Source: Ectothiorhodospira marina (GTDB taxonomy: Bacteria > Pseudomonadota > Gammaproteobacteria > Ectothiorhodospirales > Ectothiorhodospiraceae). Taken from it: a stretch of DNA of 64,000 bases. The notes below the pieces were generated by a model that saw only the letters and a list, made by a program, of their open reading frames with translations, was not told where the DNA came from and ran no database searches. How positions within the stretch are numbered: the first letter of the stretch is position 1; every line of letters starts with the position of its first letter. The translations under genes and the position numbers were made by a program. Where the stretch lies: the NCBI RefSeq assembly GCF_900109495.1, contig NZ_FOAA01000002.1, positions 156,956-220,955 on the forward strand. The letters run 5' to 3'. Shown piece after piece: positions 25,552 to 35,128 of this stretch.

Positions 25552-26466
25552 ATGAACCAATCCAAGGTCGAAGTGATTCAGGATGGCGCCCGGGTCTCCT
25601 GGCCGGGCGTGACCACCTCGCTGGGGGTCCTGGTGTTGTTCATTCTCATGGTCTCGGTGACCTGGCCCCGGATCGAGTACTGGATTTCAGGTATGGGGAC
25701 CATCCAGATCGGCCTTCTTGCCAGTCTGGTGGCCGGGCTATTCACCGCCGTGGGGGCCATCCCCATCTTCTTCCTGCGCCGCATCCCCCAGTCGGTGGAG
25801 GATGCCATGATGGGCTTCGGCGCCGGGGTGATGCTGGCGGCCACCGCCTTTGAGCTGGTGCTGCCCGCCGTGGAGGGCGCCGAGGCTCAGTATGGTGTCG
25901 TGGGCATGGCGATCCTGGTGCTGGCGGTGGGCATGGGGCTGGGCGGTGGCTTCTTGCTGCTGCTGCATCGGCTGGTGCCCCATGAGCACTTCATGATCGG
26001 TCCCCAGAGCGGCGCGGATCCCATGAAGATTCGCCGTGTTTACCTGTTCATCTTTGCCATTGCCCTGCATAACCTGCCCGAAGGGCTGGCGGTGGGGGTC
26101 GGTTTTGGTGGTGATGTGAGTGATGGCATGACCCTGGCCGTGGCCATCGGCCTGCAGAACATGCCCGAGGGTCTGGTGGTGGCCATTGCCCTGTTGTCGC
26201 TAGGGTATAGCAAGATCACGGCCTTTGGAGTCACCCTGTTGACCGGACTGGTGCAGCCGGTCGGTGGGCTGATGGGGGCGGTGGCGGTGTCGGTGATGGA
26301 GTTCCTGCTGCCCTGGGGGCTGGCGTTCGCGGCGGGCGCCATGCTCTTCGTGATCAGCCACGAGATCATCCCCGAATCCCACCGCAAGGGTCACGAGGCC
26401 AAGGCGACGCTTGGGGTGCTGATCGGCTTCATCGCCCTGATCGCCATCGACCTGTCGTTGGGGTAG
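25552..26466 (+). CDS. ZIP family divalent metal transporter
   Basis: This eight-helix inner-membrane importer of zinc, iron or other divalent cations belongs to the ZIP (ZupT/GufA-like) family. The 304-residue protein has the binuclear metal-site motifs ALHNLPEGLAVGVGF in TM4 and LQNMPEGLVVAIAL in TM5, and HEIIPESH near TM7. An extra N-terminal helix precedes the core. ATG 25552 follows a weak GGAA; ATG 25540 is an alternative adding four residues. The metal cannot be told from sequence. The iron-handling EncFtn-like gene is 1.5 kb away on the other strand. Confidence 0.88.
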   Translation: MNQSKVEVIQDGARVSWPGVTTSLGVLVLFILMVSVTWPRIEYWISGMGTIQIGLLASLVAGLFTAVGAIPIFFLRRIPQSVEDAMMGFGAGVMLAATAFELVLPAVEGAEAQYGVVGMAILVLAVGMGLGGGFLLLLHRLVPHEHFMIGPQSGADPMKIRRVYLFIFAIALHNLPEGLAVGVGFGGDVSDGMTLAVAIGLQNMPEGLVVAIALLSLGYSKITAFGVTLLTGLVQPVGGLMGAVAVSVMEFLLPWGLAFAAGAMLFVISHEIIPESHRKGHEAKATLGVLIGFIALIAIDLSLG

Positions 26467-26524
26467 GCATATCAGGTTCTGTTGGCGCCATGCCAAGGAA
26501 CCGTGCCTCCCCTGGTCCTGGATG

Positions 26525-27541
26525 CTATCGGGTAGCCGGCGGTGAAATGCGTTCCATCAGGTAACACAGGCAGTCCTGGCGGATGATGTTTTCATCCAGG
26601 GTGAGCATGGAGGGCATGACCCGGCGCGTGAGCACCAGGCGGTCGCGGACGGTATCGAAGTATCGGGAGGTGACGTCCGCGCCTTGCTCATCTCGGGCCA
26701 CCAGGTGCGCAAGGTGGGCTGAATTGACCTTGGCCAGCACGGTGCCCGAGGGCAGTTCCCGGAAGTTCATGTGATCCAGATCCGGGGCAAAGTTCAGGTC
26801 CGCATCGCCTTGCGTGAAACTGATGCTCACCGAGTCGCGAACCTTCACCTGTGCCACGGTGTGGAACAGATCCAGGTCATGATGGGCCACTGGAGAGTCG
26901 GGGATCTCCGCCAGGTTCAGACAGGCGCGGAGGTAATCGCGGGCGTGCTCGATGCCATGGGTGTCCTCCGGCTTGCCGCACTCCAGAGTGACCGCCGGAC
27001 AATGGGCGGCCAAAGCCATGGACTGCACCCCCCGGGGGCGGATGAAGTAGACCACGGTCCGGCTAAACAGCGTGGCCAGTTGCAGAAAGCGGTGGTCTAG
27101 CCGATTGACGCAGGCGTAATGAGGGTTCAGTCCGGTATTGTTGTGTACATCAATGCTGGCGAACAGCGGCCCTTGGGTGAGGGTCTCCACCACCTGACGC
27201 ATCAAGGCGGTCTCCGGGCAGTCCGGGTGGTCCGTACCCGGCCAGACCCGGTTGAAGTCCGGTTGATCCGGCAGGTGGCGTGCGCCTTCGGCGGCTGCCT
27301 GCACATTGCCCACGAAGAGGTAGAGGGAGCGGGGCAGTCCGGATGGGGGCAGGTCCCGCAACAGGGCTTGAACGGCCTGCAGGCCCACGGGTTCATTACC
27401 GTGCAACAGAACGGAAATGAACAGCGGCGGCTCACGTCGACCCTTGAGGTGAATCAGGGTGGGTTCTGGCAGCAGTTCATGGATTCGCCCGGGTGGGGTC
27501 TGCGTGAAGCCTTCGGGGAGTGTGTTGCGGTACCTGAGCAT
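26525..27541 (-). CDS. AstE/aspartoacylase-family zinc-dependent deacylase
   Basis: This 338-residue metallohydrolase belongs to the succinylglutamate desuccinylase/aspartoacylase group of the M14 peptidases, which cleave an amide bond on an N-acylated amino acid. The zinc ligands are visible: H47 and E50 in LLHGNEP, and H133 in DVHNNTG. The catalytic glutamate is E187 in VTLECGKPEDTHG, and the FNRVWPG motif is also present. ATG 27541 is chosen; an alternative at 27583 overlaps the GCS2 gene by 32 bases. It is the last gene of a minus-strand run from fabA. It is not part of an arginine succinyltransferase operon, so its substrate is probably not succinylglutamate. Confidence 0.8.
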   Translation of the reverse strand: MLRYRNTLPEGFTQTPPGRIHELLPEPTLIHLKGRREPPLFISVLLHGNEPVGLQAVQALLRDLPPSGLPRSLYLFVGNVQAAAEGARHLPDQPDFNRVWPGTDHPDCPETALMRQVVETLTQGPLFASIDVHNNTGLNPHYACVNRLDHRFLQLATLFSRTVVYFIRPRGVQSMALAAHCPAVTLECGKPEDTHGIEHARDYLRACLNLAEIPDSPVAHHDLDLFHTVAQVKVRDSVSISFTQGDADLNFAPDLDHMNFRELPSGTVLAKVNSAHLAHLVARDEQGADVTSRYFDTVRDRLVLTRRVMPSMLTLDENIIRQDCLCYLMERISPPATR

Positions 27542-27551
27542 GAGATTGCCG

Positions 27552-28994
27552 TTACGGCAGGGGCCATTGGTGGATCGGTTCATCGGTCATCTGCTGGAGG
27601 CGGTAGGCCCGGGTCAGGCCCGCCATGTCCGGACCATGGGTCTTGACCCAGGCCCTTTGCCAGTGGCTGCCGGTGGTGCGGGCCTGAACCCGCTCCGCGA
27701 CCACTTCCAGATAGTGGTGAGCGTCTGCCTGGGTCACGCCCAGGTGCTGCAGGCCGCGGCGCGCCCGGGGCAGCAGGTCCTGCAGGATCAGTTCCCGGGC
27801 GCTGATGCGCTCCTCGGAATCCCAATGCAGCTGTGACTCCAGGCCGTGCCGGGCAGCCAGGTAGAAGTTGTCCTTGGCAGTGGCAAAGTCGATCAGGCCC
27901 TCGGCGCCCCCGGCGGTACTCACCAGATCCTCCACCAGCCCGTAAAAGAAGGCCGCGTTGGCGATGCTGTCCGTGAGTGTGGGGCCGGCGGGCACGACCC
28001 GGTGTTCGATACGGATATGGGGTCTACCGCTGGGGCCAAAACCGATCAATGGTCGGTTCCAGCGCCAGATGGTGCCATTGTGCAGGCGCAGGTGGGCAAA
28101 GGTTTCCGGTGGCGTATCGCCGCACATGGGCAGCAGCGGGGGGAAGTGGTCCAGGTTTTCCTGGAAGCACTCCATGATGGACTCCCGGGCATAGTCTGAG
28201 CCAAAGCTTACCCGGCGCATGGGGCCGCGCGCGGCATCCTGATAGCCCCCGACCTCCACCGCCTGTTCAAATACCGGGATGCGGGTCTCTTCCCATAAAT
28301 CCTTGCCGAACAGGTAGGGAGCATTGGCGCTCAACGCCACCATGGGGGCCGAGATGGCGATGGCGGCGTTGTACACTCGGTGGGCCGCTTCCAGAGGGGT
28401 TTGCAGGTGGATCTGAAACGAGGTGGTGGCGGCCTCGAGCATCACGTCCTTGTGATCATGCTTCAGATGTTCCCGGCCATTGATGTCCAGGTGTACCGGC
28501 CTGTCCTCGCGGGACCGGAAGACCTGTCGATTCAGGGCCCGGTAGCGTTTCATGGCGGACATGTTCTTCAGGCACAAATCCTGGGGCATCAGGGTGGGCA
28601 GGATGCCGATCATGAGGAAATGGGCGTCCAGGGATTCGGCAGTGTCGCAGGCGCGTTCCCAGGTGGTACGGATCTCCTGGTGCAGAGTGGTCAGCACCCG
28701 ATGGCGGAGTGGGTGGGCCTGGGTATTGAGTTCCACATTGAAGCTGGCCAGTTCCGGGGTGGCCATGGGGTCGTCGAAACGGGCCAGGAAGCGCTCATTG
28801 AGGCTGGCGGGGGATTCGTCAGCATTCACGAGCCAGGCCTCGATTTCGAACCCGGCCATGGGATGGCCGCTGCCGAAGTCACCCCGGGCAGCCATCTCCC
28901 GGGCCAGGCGCGTCTCCTCGGCCACGCGTTTCCGGAAGCGCTCGGTATCACGGGGGGTGAAGCGCGTGTTGTCGATTTCCTGGCCCACGGGCAT
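27552..28994 (-). CDS. GCS2-type carboxylate-amine ligase (glutamate-cysteine ligase family)
   Basis: This ATP-dependent ligase of about 480 residues, of the glutamate-cysteine ligase family 2, joins a carboxylate to an amine. The metal-binding ExE is E50/E52 in GFEIEAWLV, and the family core continues with ELASFNVELNTQAHPL. The IEHRVVPAGPTLTDSIANAAFF segment is also typical. It may make gamma-glutamyl-cysteine or another amide; the strand architecture resembles YbdK more than plant-type enzymes. ATG 28994 is preferred because the earlier ATG 29111 overlaps the preceding gene. The next gene encodes an amide-cleaving AstE-like enzyme, an intriguing pairing. Confidence 0.8.
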   Translation of the reverse strand: MPVGQEIDNTRFTPRDTERFRKRVAEETRLAREMAARGDFGSGHPMAGFEIEAWLVNADESPASLNERFLARFDDPMATPELASFNVELNTQAHPLRHRVLTTLHQEIRTTWERACDTAESLDAHFLMIGILPTLMPQDLCLKNMSAMKRYRALNRQVFRSREDRPVHLDINGREHLKHDHKDVMLEAATTSFQIHLQTPLEAAHRVYNAAIAISAPMVALSANAPYLFGKDLWEETRIPVFEQAVEVGGYQDAARGPMRRVSFGSDYARESIMECFQENLDHFPPLLPMCGDTPPETFAHLRLHNGTIWRWNRPLIGFGPSGRPHIRIEHRVVPAGPTLTDSIANAAFFYGLVEDLVSTAGGAEGLIDFATAKDNFYLAARHGLESQLHWDSEERISARELILQDLLPRARRGLQHLGVTQADAHHYLEVVAERVQARTTGSHWQRAWVKTHGPDMAGLTRAYRLQQMTDEPIHQWPLP

Positions 28995-29065
28995 TACCGG
29001 ACGGGAGACTTCCCGATCGTGCTTGAAGGGCGGGGCCAGGTCAATCCAGCCTGGATGGGGCGTAT

Positions 29066-29497
29066 TCAGTTGTCGGGCGGGTCGTACTGGGATTCCAGTA
29101 AATCGCACCATGCCTTTTCATGATGTTCCATGAATTGCAGCAGTTCATGGCGAAATTGCAGGATGTCCTTCTCGAAGGCGGCGAAGTCCTCGCCACCGCC
29201 CAGAACCTGCAGGCTGCGTTCCACATGCAGCAGGGTGTCACGCAGGTTCAGGCTTGCAGCCATGGCCCCCTTCACCCGCTCCCGGGGCTGGGGGATCCAG
29301 CGACGGTCGCGGGTGAGGGAGGCCAGATGCTCACCCAGCTCCAGCCAGCGCTTGCGCAGGCGGGGCAGGGTGCCGATCTTCGAGGTCTTGAGATCCCCCC
29401 AGAGGCTGGTCTCCATCAGGGCCAGCCACTGGGCACGCAGGTGCTTGACCGTGGCCGGGTCGAACTCGAACGAGGCTTCGACGATGCGGGGGTCCAA
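29066..29497 (-). CDS. Protein of unknown function between fabA and the GCS2 ligase
   Basis: This is a 143-residue predicted cytoplasmic, mostly helical protein with no signal peptide, membrane segment or metal motif. It is rich in Trp, Arg and Leu in the first half (HLRAQWLALMETSLWGD, RLRKRWLELGEHL). Two long helices follow (LRDTLLHVERSLQVL and FEKDILQFRHELLQFMEHHEKAW). I do not recognise a family. It starts 8 bases after fabA ends and precedes the GCS2 gene by 71 bases on the same strand, so all are probably one transcript. Confidence 0.6.
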   Translation of the reverse strand: MDPRIVEASFEFDPATVKHLRAQWLALMETSLWGDLKTSKIGTLPRLRKRWLELGEHLASLTRDRRWIPQPRERVKGAMAASLNLRDTLLHVERSLQVLGGGEDFAAFEKDILQFRHELLQFMEHHEKAWCDLLESQYDPPDN

Positions 29498-29505
29498 AAC
29501 GGCGC

Positions 29506-30018
29506 CTAGAAGCCGTCGGTGGAGGTGAACAGGCCCACGCGCAGATCCTTGGCGGTGTAGATCAGGCGGCCATCCACAAAGACCTGGCCATCCGCAATGC
29601 CCAGCACCAGCTTACGGGTGATTACACGCTTGACGTCCACCTGGTAGTCCACCTTGCCGGCTGAGGGCAGCACCTGACCCGTGAATTTCACTTCGCCCAC
29701 GCCCAGAGCCCGGCCGCGGCCCGGGTTGCCGATCCAGGCCAGATAAAAGCCCACCAACTGCCACATGGCATCCAGCCCCAGGCAGCCCGGCATCACCGGG
29801 TCGCCCGGGAAGTGGCAGCCGAAGAACCACAGATCCGGATTGATATCCAGCTCGGCGCGCATCTCTCCCTTGCCATAGGCCCCGCCTTCGTCGCTGATAT
29901 GGGTTACCCGATCCATCATGAGCATGTTGGGCACAGGCAGTTGGGCGTTGCCCGGGCCGAACATCTCGCCGTGGCCGCATTGGAGGAGTTCGTCGCGCTC
30001 GTAGCTGTTTTTTCGCAT
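29506..30018 (-). CDS. fabA: 3-hydroxydecanoyl-ACP dehydratase/isomerase
   Basis: FabA dehydrates 3-hydroxydecanoyl-ACP and isomerises the product to cis-3-decenoyl-ACP, the branch point to unsaturated fatty acids. The 170-residue hotdog protein has the active-site H69 in [22 protein letters not shown] and D83 in the same run. The DQWFF-type entry [10 protein letters not shown] and the C-terminal [15 protein letters not shown] are standard. It opens a minus-strand run that includes the unknown protein, the GCS2 ligase and the AstE-like enzyme. The partner fabB is not adjacent. Confidence 0.95.
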   Translation of the reverse strand: MRKNSYERDELLQCGHGEMFGPGNAQLPVPNMLMMDRVTHISDEGGAYGKGEMRAELDINPDLWFFGCHFPGDPVMPGCLGLDAMWQLVGFYLAWIGNPGRGRALGVGEVKFTGQVLPSAGKVDYQVDVKRVITRKLVLGIADGQVFVDGRLIYTAKDLRVGLFTSTDGF

Positions 30019-30326
30019 GTGGGATTGGTCGGTCCAGTAAGGAGCCGCCTATTGGACCGGATTCGGTGGGGTGGCACAAGCCCCGAGCCGGCAGCGAACA
30101 AAAGGACACGCGGCAACCTGATGGGATCAGGGTGGCGACGGAAAGCCCGTTCCATTAGGATTCAGCCGGTGCTATTCAAGAATGAACGCCCGGCCCGTCA
30201 AGAGACGACCCGGCCGGGGTTGAGTATGCCTGCCCCCCGAGGGGCAGGCGGCCTGCGCCCCCGCTGACCGGATCCCTGGATCCCGACGGGCGGGGAAGGT
30301 TTATGTTCAGGGGTTCAGGGGAAGTC
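30019..30326. other. Intergenic region between divergent fabA and the pha/mrp operon
   Basis: These 308 bases separate two divergent operons and should hold both promoters; I see no clear -35/-10 pair. A 9-bp hairpin (GCCTGCCCC 30228-30236, loop CCGA, GGGGCAGGC 30241-30249) lies about 80 bases before phaAB and could be a leader structure. Short ORFs here lack family similarity and coding character. Confidence 0.5.
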
Positions 30327-33182
30327 ATGAATCTTGCGTTGATCGTGATGCTGCCGTTTCTCGGAGCACTCCTGCCGGGTCTGATGATCCGGTCGGGCCG
30401 TAATGCCTGTGCAACCGCCACGGCGTCGGTGACCGTGCTCGCCCTGGGGCTGCTGCTGGTGCATGCCCCGGCCGTGCTGCAGGGCGAGACGATCAAGGCC
30501 GGTTGGGACTGGCTGCCGGGGCTGGGCCTCAATGTCAATTTCTTCCTGGATGGTCTGGGCTTGCTGTTTGCGGGGCTGATCCTGGGCATCGGCTTGCTGA
30601 TCATCATTTACGCCCGTTTCTACCTGTCCGAAAAGGACCCCATGGGCCTGTTCTACACCTACCTGCTGCTCTTTCAGGGCGCCATGGTGGGGGTGGTGCT
30701 GTCAGACAATATCCTGCTGCTTCTCATCTTCTGGGAGCTGACCAGTCTCTCGTCATTTCTGCTGATCGGTTATTGGAAGCATCTGCCCGAGGGGCGTCAG
30801 GGAGCAAGAATGGCGCTGGCGGTCACGGGGGGCGGCGGTCTGGCCATGATCGCGGGGATGCTGATCCTGGGGAATATTGCCGGCTCCTACGAGCTTTCCG
30901 TCATTCTCGGCGAGGTGGAAAAGATCCAGGCCTCACCCCTCTATCTACCCGCTCTGGTGCTGATTCTGATCGGGTGCTTTTCCAAAAGCGCGCAGTTCCC
31001 ATTTCATTTCTGGCTGCCCCATGCCATGGCGGCGCCCACACCGGTGTCTGCCTATCTGCATTCGGCCACCATGGTCAAGGCGGGGGTCTTCCTGCTGGCC
31101 CGTCTTTGGCCGGTCCTGGCAGGTACCGATGCATGGTTCTATCTGGTCACCACCACCGGCTTGTTCACCATGGTTCTCGCGGCGGGGATTGCCCTGTTCA
31201 AGGATGATCTCAAGGGCCTGCTGGCCTATTCCACGGTGAGTCATCTGGGGCTGGTGACCATGCTCTTCGGGCTGGGTACCCCCATGGCCGCGGCGGCCGG
31301 TGTTTTTCACATCATCAATCACGCCACCTTCAAGGCTGCGCTCTTCATGAGTGCGGGCATTGTCGATCATGAGGCGGGGACGCGGCATATTCCCCGCTTG
31401 GGTGGCCTGATGCACTTGATGCCCATTACAGCCACCCTGGCGATGCTGGCGGCGGCCTCCATGGCGGGTGTGCCCTTGCTGAATGGTTTCCTGTCAAAGG
31501 AAATGATGCTGGAACAGACGACGCATGCCCAATGGGCCGGTCTGCCCTGGCTGATCCCGTTTGCGGCGACGTTGGGCGCGTTACTTTCCGTGGCCTACTC
31601 GCTGCGTTACGTGGTGCATGTCTTCATGGGGCCCAAGCGGACGGACTATCCTGCCAAACCTCATGATCCGAGGCCGGGTTTCTGGCTGCCGCCAGCCATT
31701 CTGGTGCTGCTGGTGGTTCTTATCGGGCTCTTTCCCGAGGCGATGGCAGGTCCGCTGGTTCGGGCTGCGGGGGCAGCCGTCACGGCGGGGGCCCTCCCTG
31801 AGTTGCATCTTGCCATCTGGCATGGCGTGAATAGCGCGCTGGTGATGTCCATGCTGGCGCTGGCGGGTGGCCTGGTCGTGATCCTTCGATACCCAGAGGT
31901 ATGGGCCCGCTGGCGGGCCGGTCCCCACCCCGAGGCCAAGTCCATGTACGATGCGGTACTGGCCCGGGTGGTCAAACTGACCCAGTTCGGGATTCACTCA
32001 GCGCACAATGGCTCGTTACAGCGCTATCTGGCCCTCATGGTCATCGCGTCCATTGTGCTGGGTTACGTGGGCTTCACATCGGCGGAGCATGTTGCAGGGC
32101 AACGCGAGACCCTGGTGTTTTCTCCCTTGGCCCTGGTGCTGTGGGTGCTCTTGGCCGGCGCCTGCTGGCTCCTGGTGACCCGGCATCGGCAACGCCTGCT
32201 TGCGGTGGTGGCGGTGAGTGTGGTGGGGCTGATCGTCTCCGTCGGGTTTCTCTATTTTTCCGCGCCTGACCTGGCTCTCACCCAGATCTCCGTGGAGGTG
32301 GTCACCACGGTTCTGATGCTGCTGGCCTTGTACTTCCTGCCCAAACGCACACCCGTGGAGAGTTCTCCGGTGCGAAGGGGCCGGGATGGGGTGCTGGCTG
32401 CGTTGGCTGGTCTGGGGGTGGGCGGCTTGTGTTGGGCTGTCCTGACCCGGGACTTCTCCACGCTCTCCGGTTATTACCTGGAACAATCAGTGCCAGGTGG
32501 GGGCGGTACCAATGTGGTCAACGTCATCCTGGTGGATTTCCGTGGTTTTGATACCTTCGGCGAGATCATCGTGCTCGGGATTGCCGCCCTGGCAATCTAT
32601 GCACTGCTCGATGGCGCCTTGCGGGGGTCTGCCGGGGCACGCCTGGAGGCCTGGCAACCGGATATGCCTCGCGCGGCGGACCGACATCCGATGATGATGG
32701 TGGTGGCCACACGGGTGATGTTGCCCTTGGCCCTGATGGTCGGCGTGTATATCCTCTTGCGCGGCCACAACATGCCCGGGGGCGGCTTCATCGCCGGTCT
32801 GGTGGTGTCCATCGCCTTGATCATGCAGTACATGGCCAGTGGTTTTCAGTGGGCCGCATCCAAGATGCGGGTCGATTACGACGCGCTGATCGGGCTGGGC
32901 ATTCTGCTGGCGGGTGCCACGGGCATTGCGGCCATGGTCACGGACCATCCGTTCCTGACTTCTGCCCACGACTACGTTTACCCGCCTCTGATCGGGAAAG
33001 TGGAACTGGCCAGTGCCATGGCCTTTGACGTGGGGGTATTCCTGACCGTGGTGGGGGCCGTGATGCTGGCCTTGGCGCAGGTGTCACGACTCGGGCTGGT
33101 GGCAGGGCATGAGCCGGCCAACATCAGCCCCATGGATGTGGATCCCTCCACATCAACCCAGGATCAGCGGGGCACTCGCTGA
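30327..33182 (+). CDS. phaAB: Fused PhaAB/MrpAB subunit of a monovalent cation/H+ antiporter
   Basis: This is the large membrane subunit of the multi-subunit Na+ or K+/H+ antiporter. The 951-residue protein joins MrpA and MrpB. An NuoL-like antiporter domain fills about the first 500 residues; its SATMVKAGVFLLARLWP and STVSHLGLVTMLFG motifs contain the proton-path lysine and histidine. The MrpA C-terminal MbhD/E-like region follows, then an MnhB domain ending the chain (LRGHNMPGGGFIAGL). ATG 30327 follows AGGGGAAG. The A-B fusion defines the Pha/group 2 type, suited to pH and sodium homeostasis in alkaline brine. Confidence 0.93.
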   Translation: MNLALIVMLPFLGALLPGLMIRSGRNACATATASVTVLALGLLLVHAPAVLQGETIKAGWDWLPGLGLNVNFFLDGLGLLFAGLILGIGLLIIIYARFYLSEKDPMGLFYTYLLLFQGAMVGVVLSDNILLLLIFWELTSLSSFLLIGYWKHLPEGRQGARMALAVTGGGGLAMIAGMLILGNIAGSYELSVILGEVEKIQASPLYLPALVLILIGCFSKSAQFPFHFWLPHAMAAPTPVSAYLHSATMVKAGVFLLARLWPVLAGTDAWFYLVTTTGLFTMVLAAGIALFKDDLKGLLAYSTVSHLGLVTMLFGLGTPMAAAAGVFHIINHATFKAALFMSAGIVDHEAGTRHIPRLGGLMHLMPITATLAMLAAASMAGVPLLNGFLSKEMMLEQTTHAQWAGLPWLIPFAATLGALLSVAYSLRYVVHVFMGPKRTDYPAKPHDPRPGFWLPPAILVLLVVLIGLFPEAMAGPLVRAAGAAVTAGALPELHLAIWHGVNSALVMSMLALAGGLVVILRYPEVWARWRAGPHPEAKSMYDAVLARVVKLTQFGIHSAHNGSLQRYLALMVIASIVLGYVGFTSAEHVAGQRETLVFSPLALVLWVLLAGACWLLVTRHRQRLLAVVAVSVVGLIVSVGFLYFSAPDLALTQISVEVVTTVLMLLALYFLPKRTPVESSPVRRGRDGVLAALAGLGVGGLCWAVLTRDFSTLSGYYLEQSVPGGGGTNVVNVILVDFRGFDTFGEIIVLGIAALAIYALLDGALRGSAGARLEAWQPDMPRAADRHPMMMVVATRVMLPLALMVGVYILLRGHNMPGGGFIAGLVVSIALIMQYMASGFQWAASKMRVDYDALIGLGILLAGATGIAAMVTDHPFLTSAHDYVYPPLIGKVELASAMAFDVGVFLTVVGAVMLALAQVSRLGLVAGHEPANISPMDVDPSTSTQDQRGTR

Positions 33183-33242
33183 GATTCTGCCCTGGGTCTG
33201 ACCCCGGGTAACCGAAAAGCTGAGATTGAGAGAGCGTGATCA

Positions 33243-33596
33243 ATGGAGTTTCTCGTGGCCAGTGCGGTCGGGCTGATGACGGGTGCCGGTGTGTACCTGG
33301 TGCTTCGTGCGCGCACCTTTCCTGTGGTGTTGGGGCTTGCCCTGATCACCTACGCGGTGAATGTCTTTCTCTTTACCATGGGTCGCCTGGCGGTCAACCT
33401 GCCCGCGGTGATCAGTGACGATGCGGCCGGCTATGCCGATCCCTTGCCACAGGCCCTGGTGCTGACGGCCATCGTGATCTCGTTCGGCATGACGGCTGTG
33501 GTGGTGGTCATGGCCTTGCGGGCCTACCTTGAGGGGGATACCGATCACGTGGATCTGGCCGATCCGGACTCTGGGGACGAGGGGGATCGCTCATGA
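33243..33596 (+). CDS. phaC: Antiporter subunit C (PhaC/MrpC)
   Basis: This 117-residue NuoK-like subunit has three transmembrane helices. The second helix segment LGLALITYAVNVFLF is the conserved core, and the third (LTAIVISFGMTAVVVVMALR) matches MnhC. An acidic tail (DTDHVDLADPDSGDEGD) extends into the cytoplasm. It lies 60 bases after phaAB and overlaps phaD by 4 bases. Confidence 0.92.
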   Translation: MEFLVASAVGLMTGAGVYLVLRARTFPVVLGLALITYAVNVFLFTMGRLAVNLPAVISDDAAGYADPLPQALVLTAIVISFGMTAVVVVMALRAYLEGDTDHVDLADPDSGDEGDRS

Positions 33597-35101
33597 ATCA
33601 CTGGATCATCCTGCCGATTCTGTTGCCGGCGATCGTGGCGCCGATGCTGGTGCTCGCGGTGCGCCACGATGTGGTGCTGGCACGTGTCTTCTCACTGGCA
33701 TCCGCCGTGTTGCTGGTGCTGGTGGCCGGTATCCTTTTGGGCCTGGCGGTGAATGGGGGCCCCCACATATACGCCCTGGGCAACTGGGCCCCACCCTTCG
33801 GCATTGTCCTCGTGCTGGATCGCCTGTCGGCGCTGATGCTTCTGTTGACTTCCTTCCTGGCGGTGGGCGCCCTGCTTTTCGCCGTGGGAGGAGCGGATAA
33901 GCGTGGTCGCCACTTCCATGCCCTGTTCCAGCTGCAACTCATGGGCGTGAATGGGGCCTTTTTGACCGGAGATCTTTTCAACCTGTTCGTCTTCTTCGAG
34001 GTCCTCCTGATTGCCTCCTACGGATTGATGGTGCATGGCGGAGGGAGTCAGCGCCTGCGGGCTGGTGTGCAGTATGTGGTGGTCAATCTGGTGGGCTCCT
34101 CCCTGTTCCTGATCGCGGTGGGGCTGATCTACGGCGTGACCGGCACCCTGAACATGGCTGACCTGGCCGTGAAGGTGGCCACGATGGAGGCGGGTGATCA
34201 GGCATTGCTGCAGACCGGGGGACTGTTGTTGTTGCTTGTGTTCGCCATCAAGGCGGCCATGGTACCGGTACAGTTCTGGCTGCCGGGGACCTATGCCCTG
34301 GCCCCCGCGCCTGTAGCGGCCCTGTTTGCCATCATGACCAAGGTGGGTGCCTATTGCATCATACGGGTGCATGGTCTGGTGTTTGGTGAGGGGGCAGGCG
34401 AAGCCGCTCATCTGATTCACGACTGGCTCTTGCCGGCGGCCCTGATCACCCTCGTGGTCGGCATGACCGGTGTACTGGCCTCTCGCCGATTGGGGCAGAT
34501 GACGAGTTTTGCCGTCATTGGCTCCATGGGCATGATCATGGTGCCTGTGGCCCTGTATACCCACGAGGCCCTGTCCGCGGCCCTTTACTACCTGGTCCAT
34601 TCGACCCTGGCCGCAGGGGCCTTGTTCTTGATCGTGGGCCTGGTGGCAGAGCGTCGGGGAAGCCTGCAGGATCGGCTGGTGGTGGGGCCGGTGTTCGCTC
34701 AGTCGGGGCTGCTTGCCGCGGGGTTTTTCATGGCTGCAGTGGCCATGGCCGGCTTGCCTCCCTTGTCAGGGTTTTTGGGCAAGCTCCTCATACTGGACGC
34801 GGCGCGGGATGTGGATGCCAATGTCTGGATCTGGACTGCGATTCTGGCATCGTCTTTTCTGGCCATTGTGGGTTTTGCGCGGGGGGGCAGTACGCTGTTC
34901 TGGAAACCGTCCGCCATGGAACGTGAGTTTGATGGCGTCCATGAACCGGCCGGGGGGGCCGTGCCCTTCGTGGCGGTCGGCATACTCCTGGCCGGCCTGG
35001 TGATGTGGACGGTCCTCGCTGGGCCGGCCACGCATTACCTGGACGCTACCGCGACACAATTGCTTGACCGACAGCGCTATATTGATGCGGTGTTGAATTG
35101 A
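33593..35101 (+). CDS. phaD: Antiporter subunit D (PhaD/MrpD)
   Basis: This 502-residue NuoM/NuoN-like antiporter subunit has about 14 transmembrane helices. The conserved glutamate lies in FNLFVFFEVLLIASYGLM, and the proton-pathway lysines in LVFAIKAAMVPVQFWLPG and AIMTKVGAYCIIRVHG. It works with PhaAB in cation/proton exchange. The gene starts inside the phaC stop and is followed 27 bases later by phaE. Confidence 0.93.
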   Translation: MNHWIILPILLPAIVAPMLVLAVRHDVVLARVFSLASAVLLVLVAGILLGLAVNGGPHIYALGNWAPPFGIVLVLDRLSALMLLLTSFLAVGALLFAVGGADKRGRHFHALFQLQLMGVNGAFLTGDLFNLFVFFEVLLIASYGLMVHGGGSQRLRAGVQYVVVNLVGSSLFLIAVGLIYGVTGTLNMADLAVKVATMEAGDQALLQTGGLLLLLVFAIKAAMVPVQFWLPGTYALAPAPVAALFAIMTKVGAYCIIRVHGLVFGEGAGEAAHLIHDWLLPAALITLVVGMTGVLASRRLGQMTSFAVIGSMGMIMVPVALYTHEALSAALYYLVHSTLAAGALFLIVGLVAERRGSLQDRLVVGPVFAQSGLLAAGFFMAAVAMAGLPPLSGFLGKLLILDAARDVDANVWIWTAILASSFLAIVGFARGGSTLFWKPSAMEREFDGVHEPAGGAVPFVAVGILLAGLVMWTVLAGPATHYLDATATQLLDRQRYIDAVLN

Positions 35102-35128
35102 GCCGGATGGTTGAAGGGGAGAGGATTG

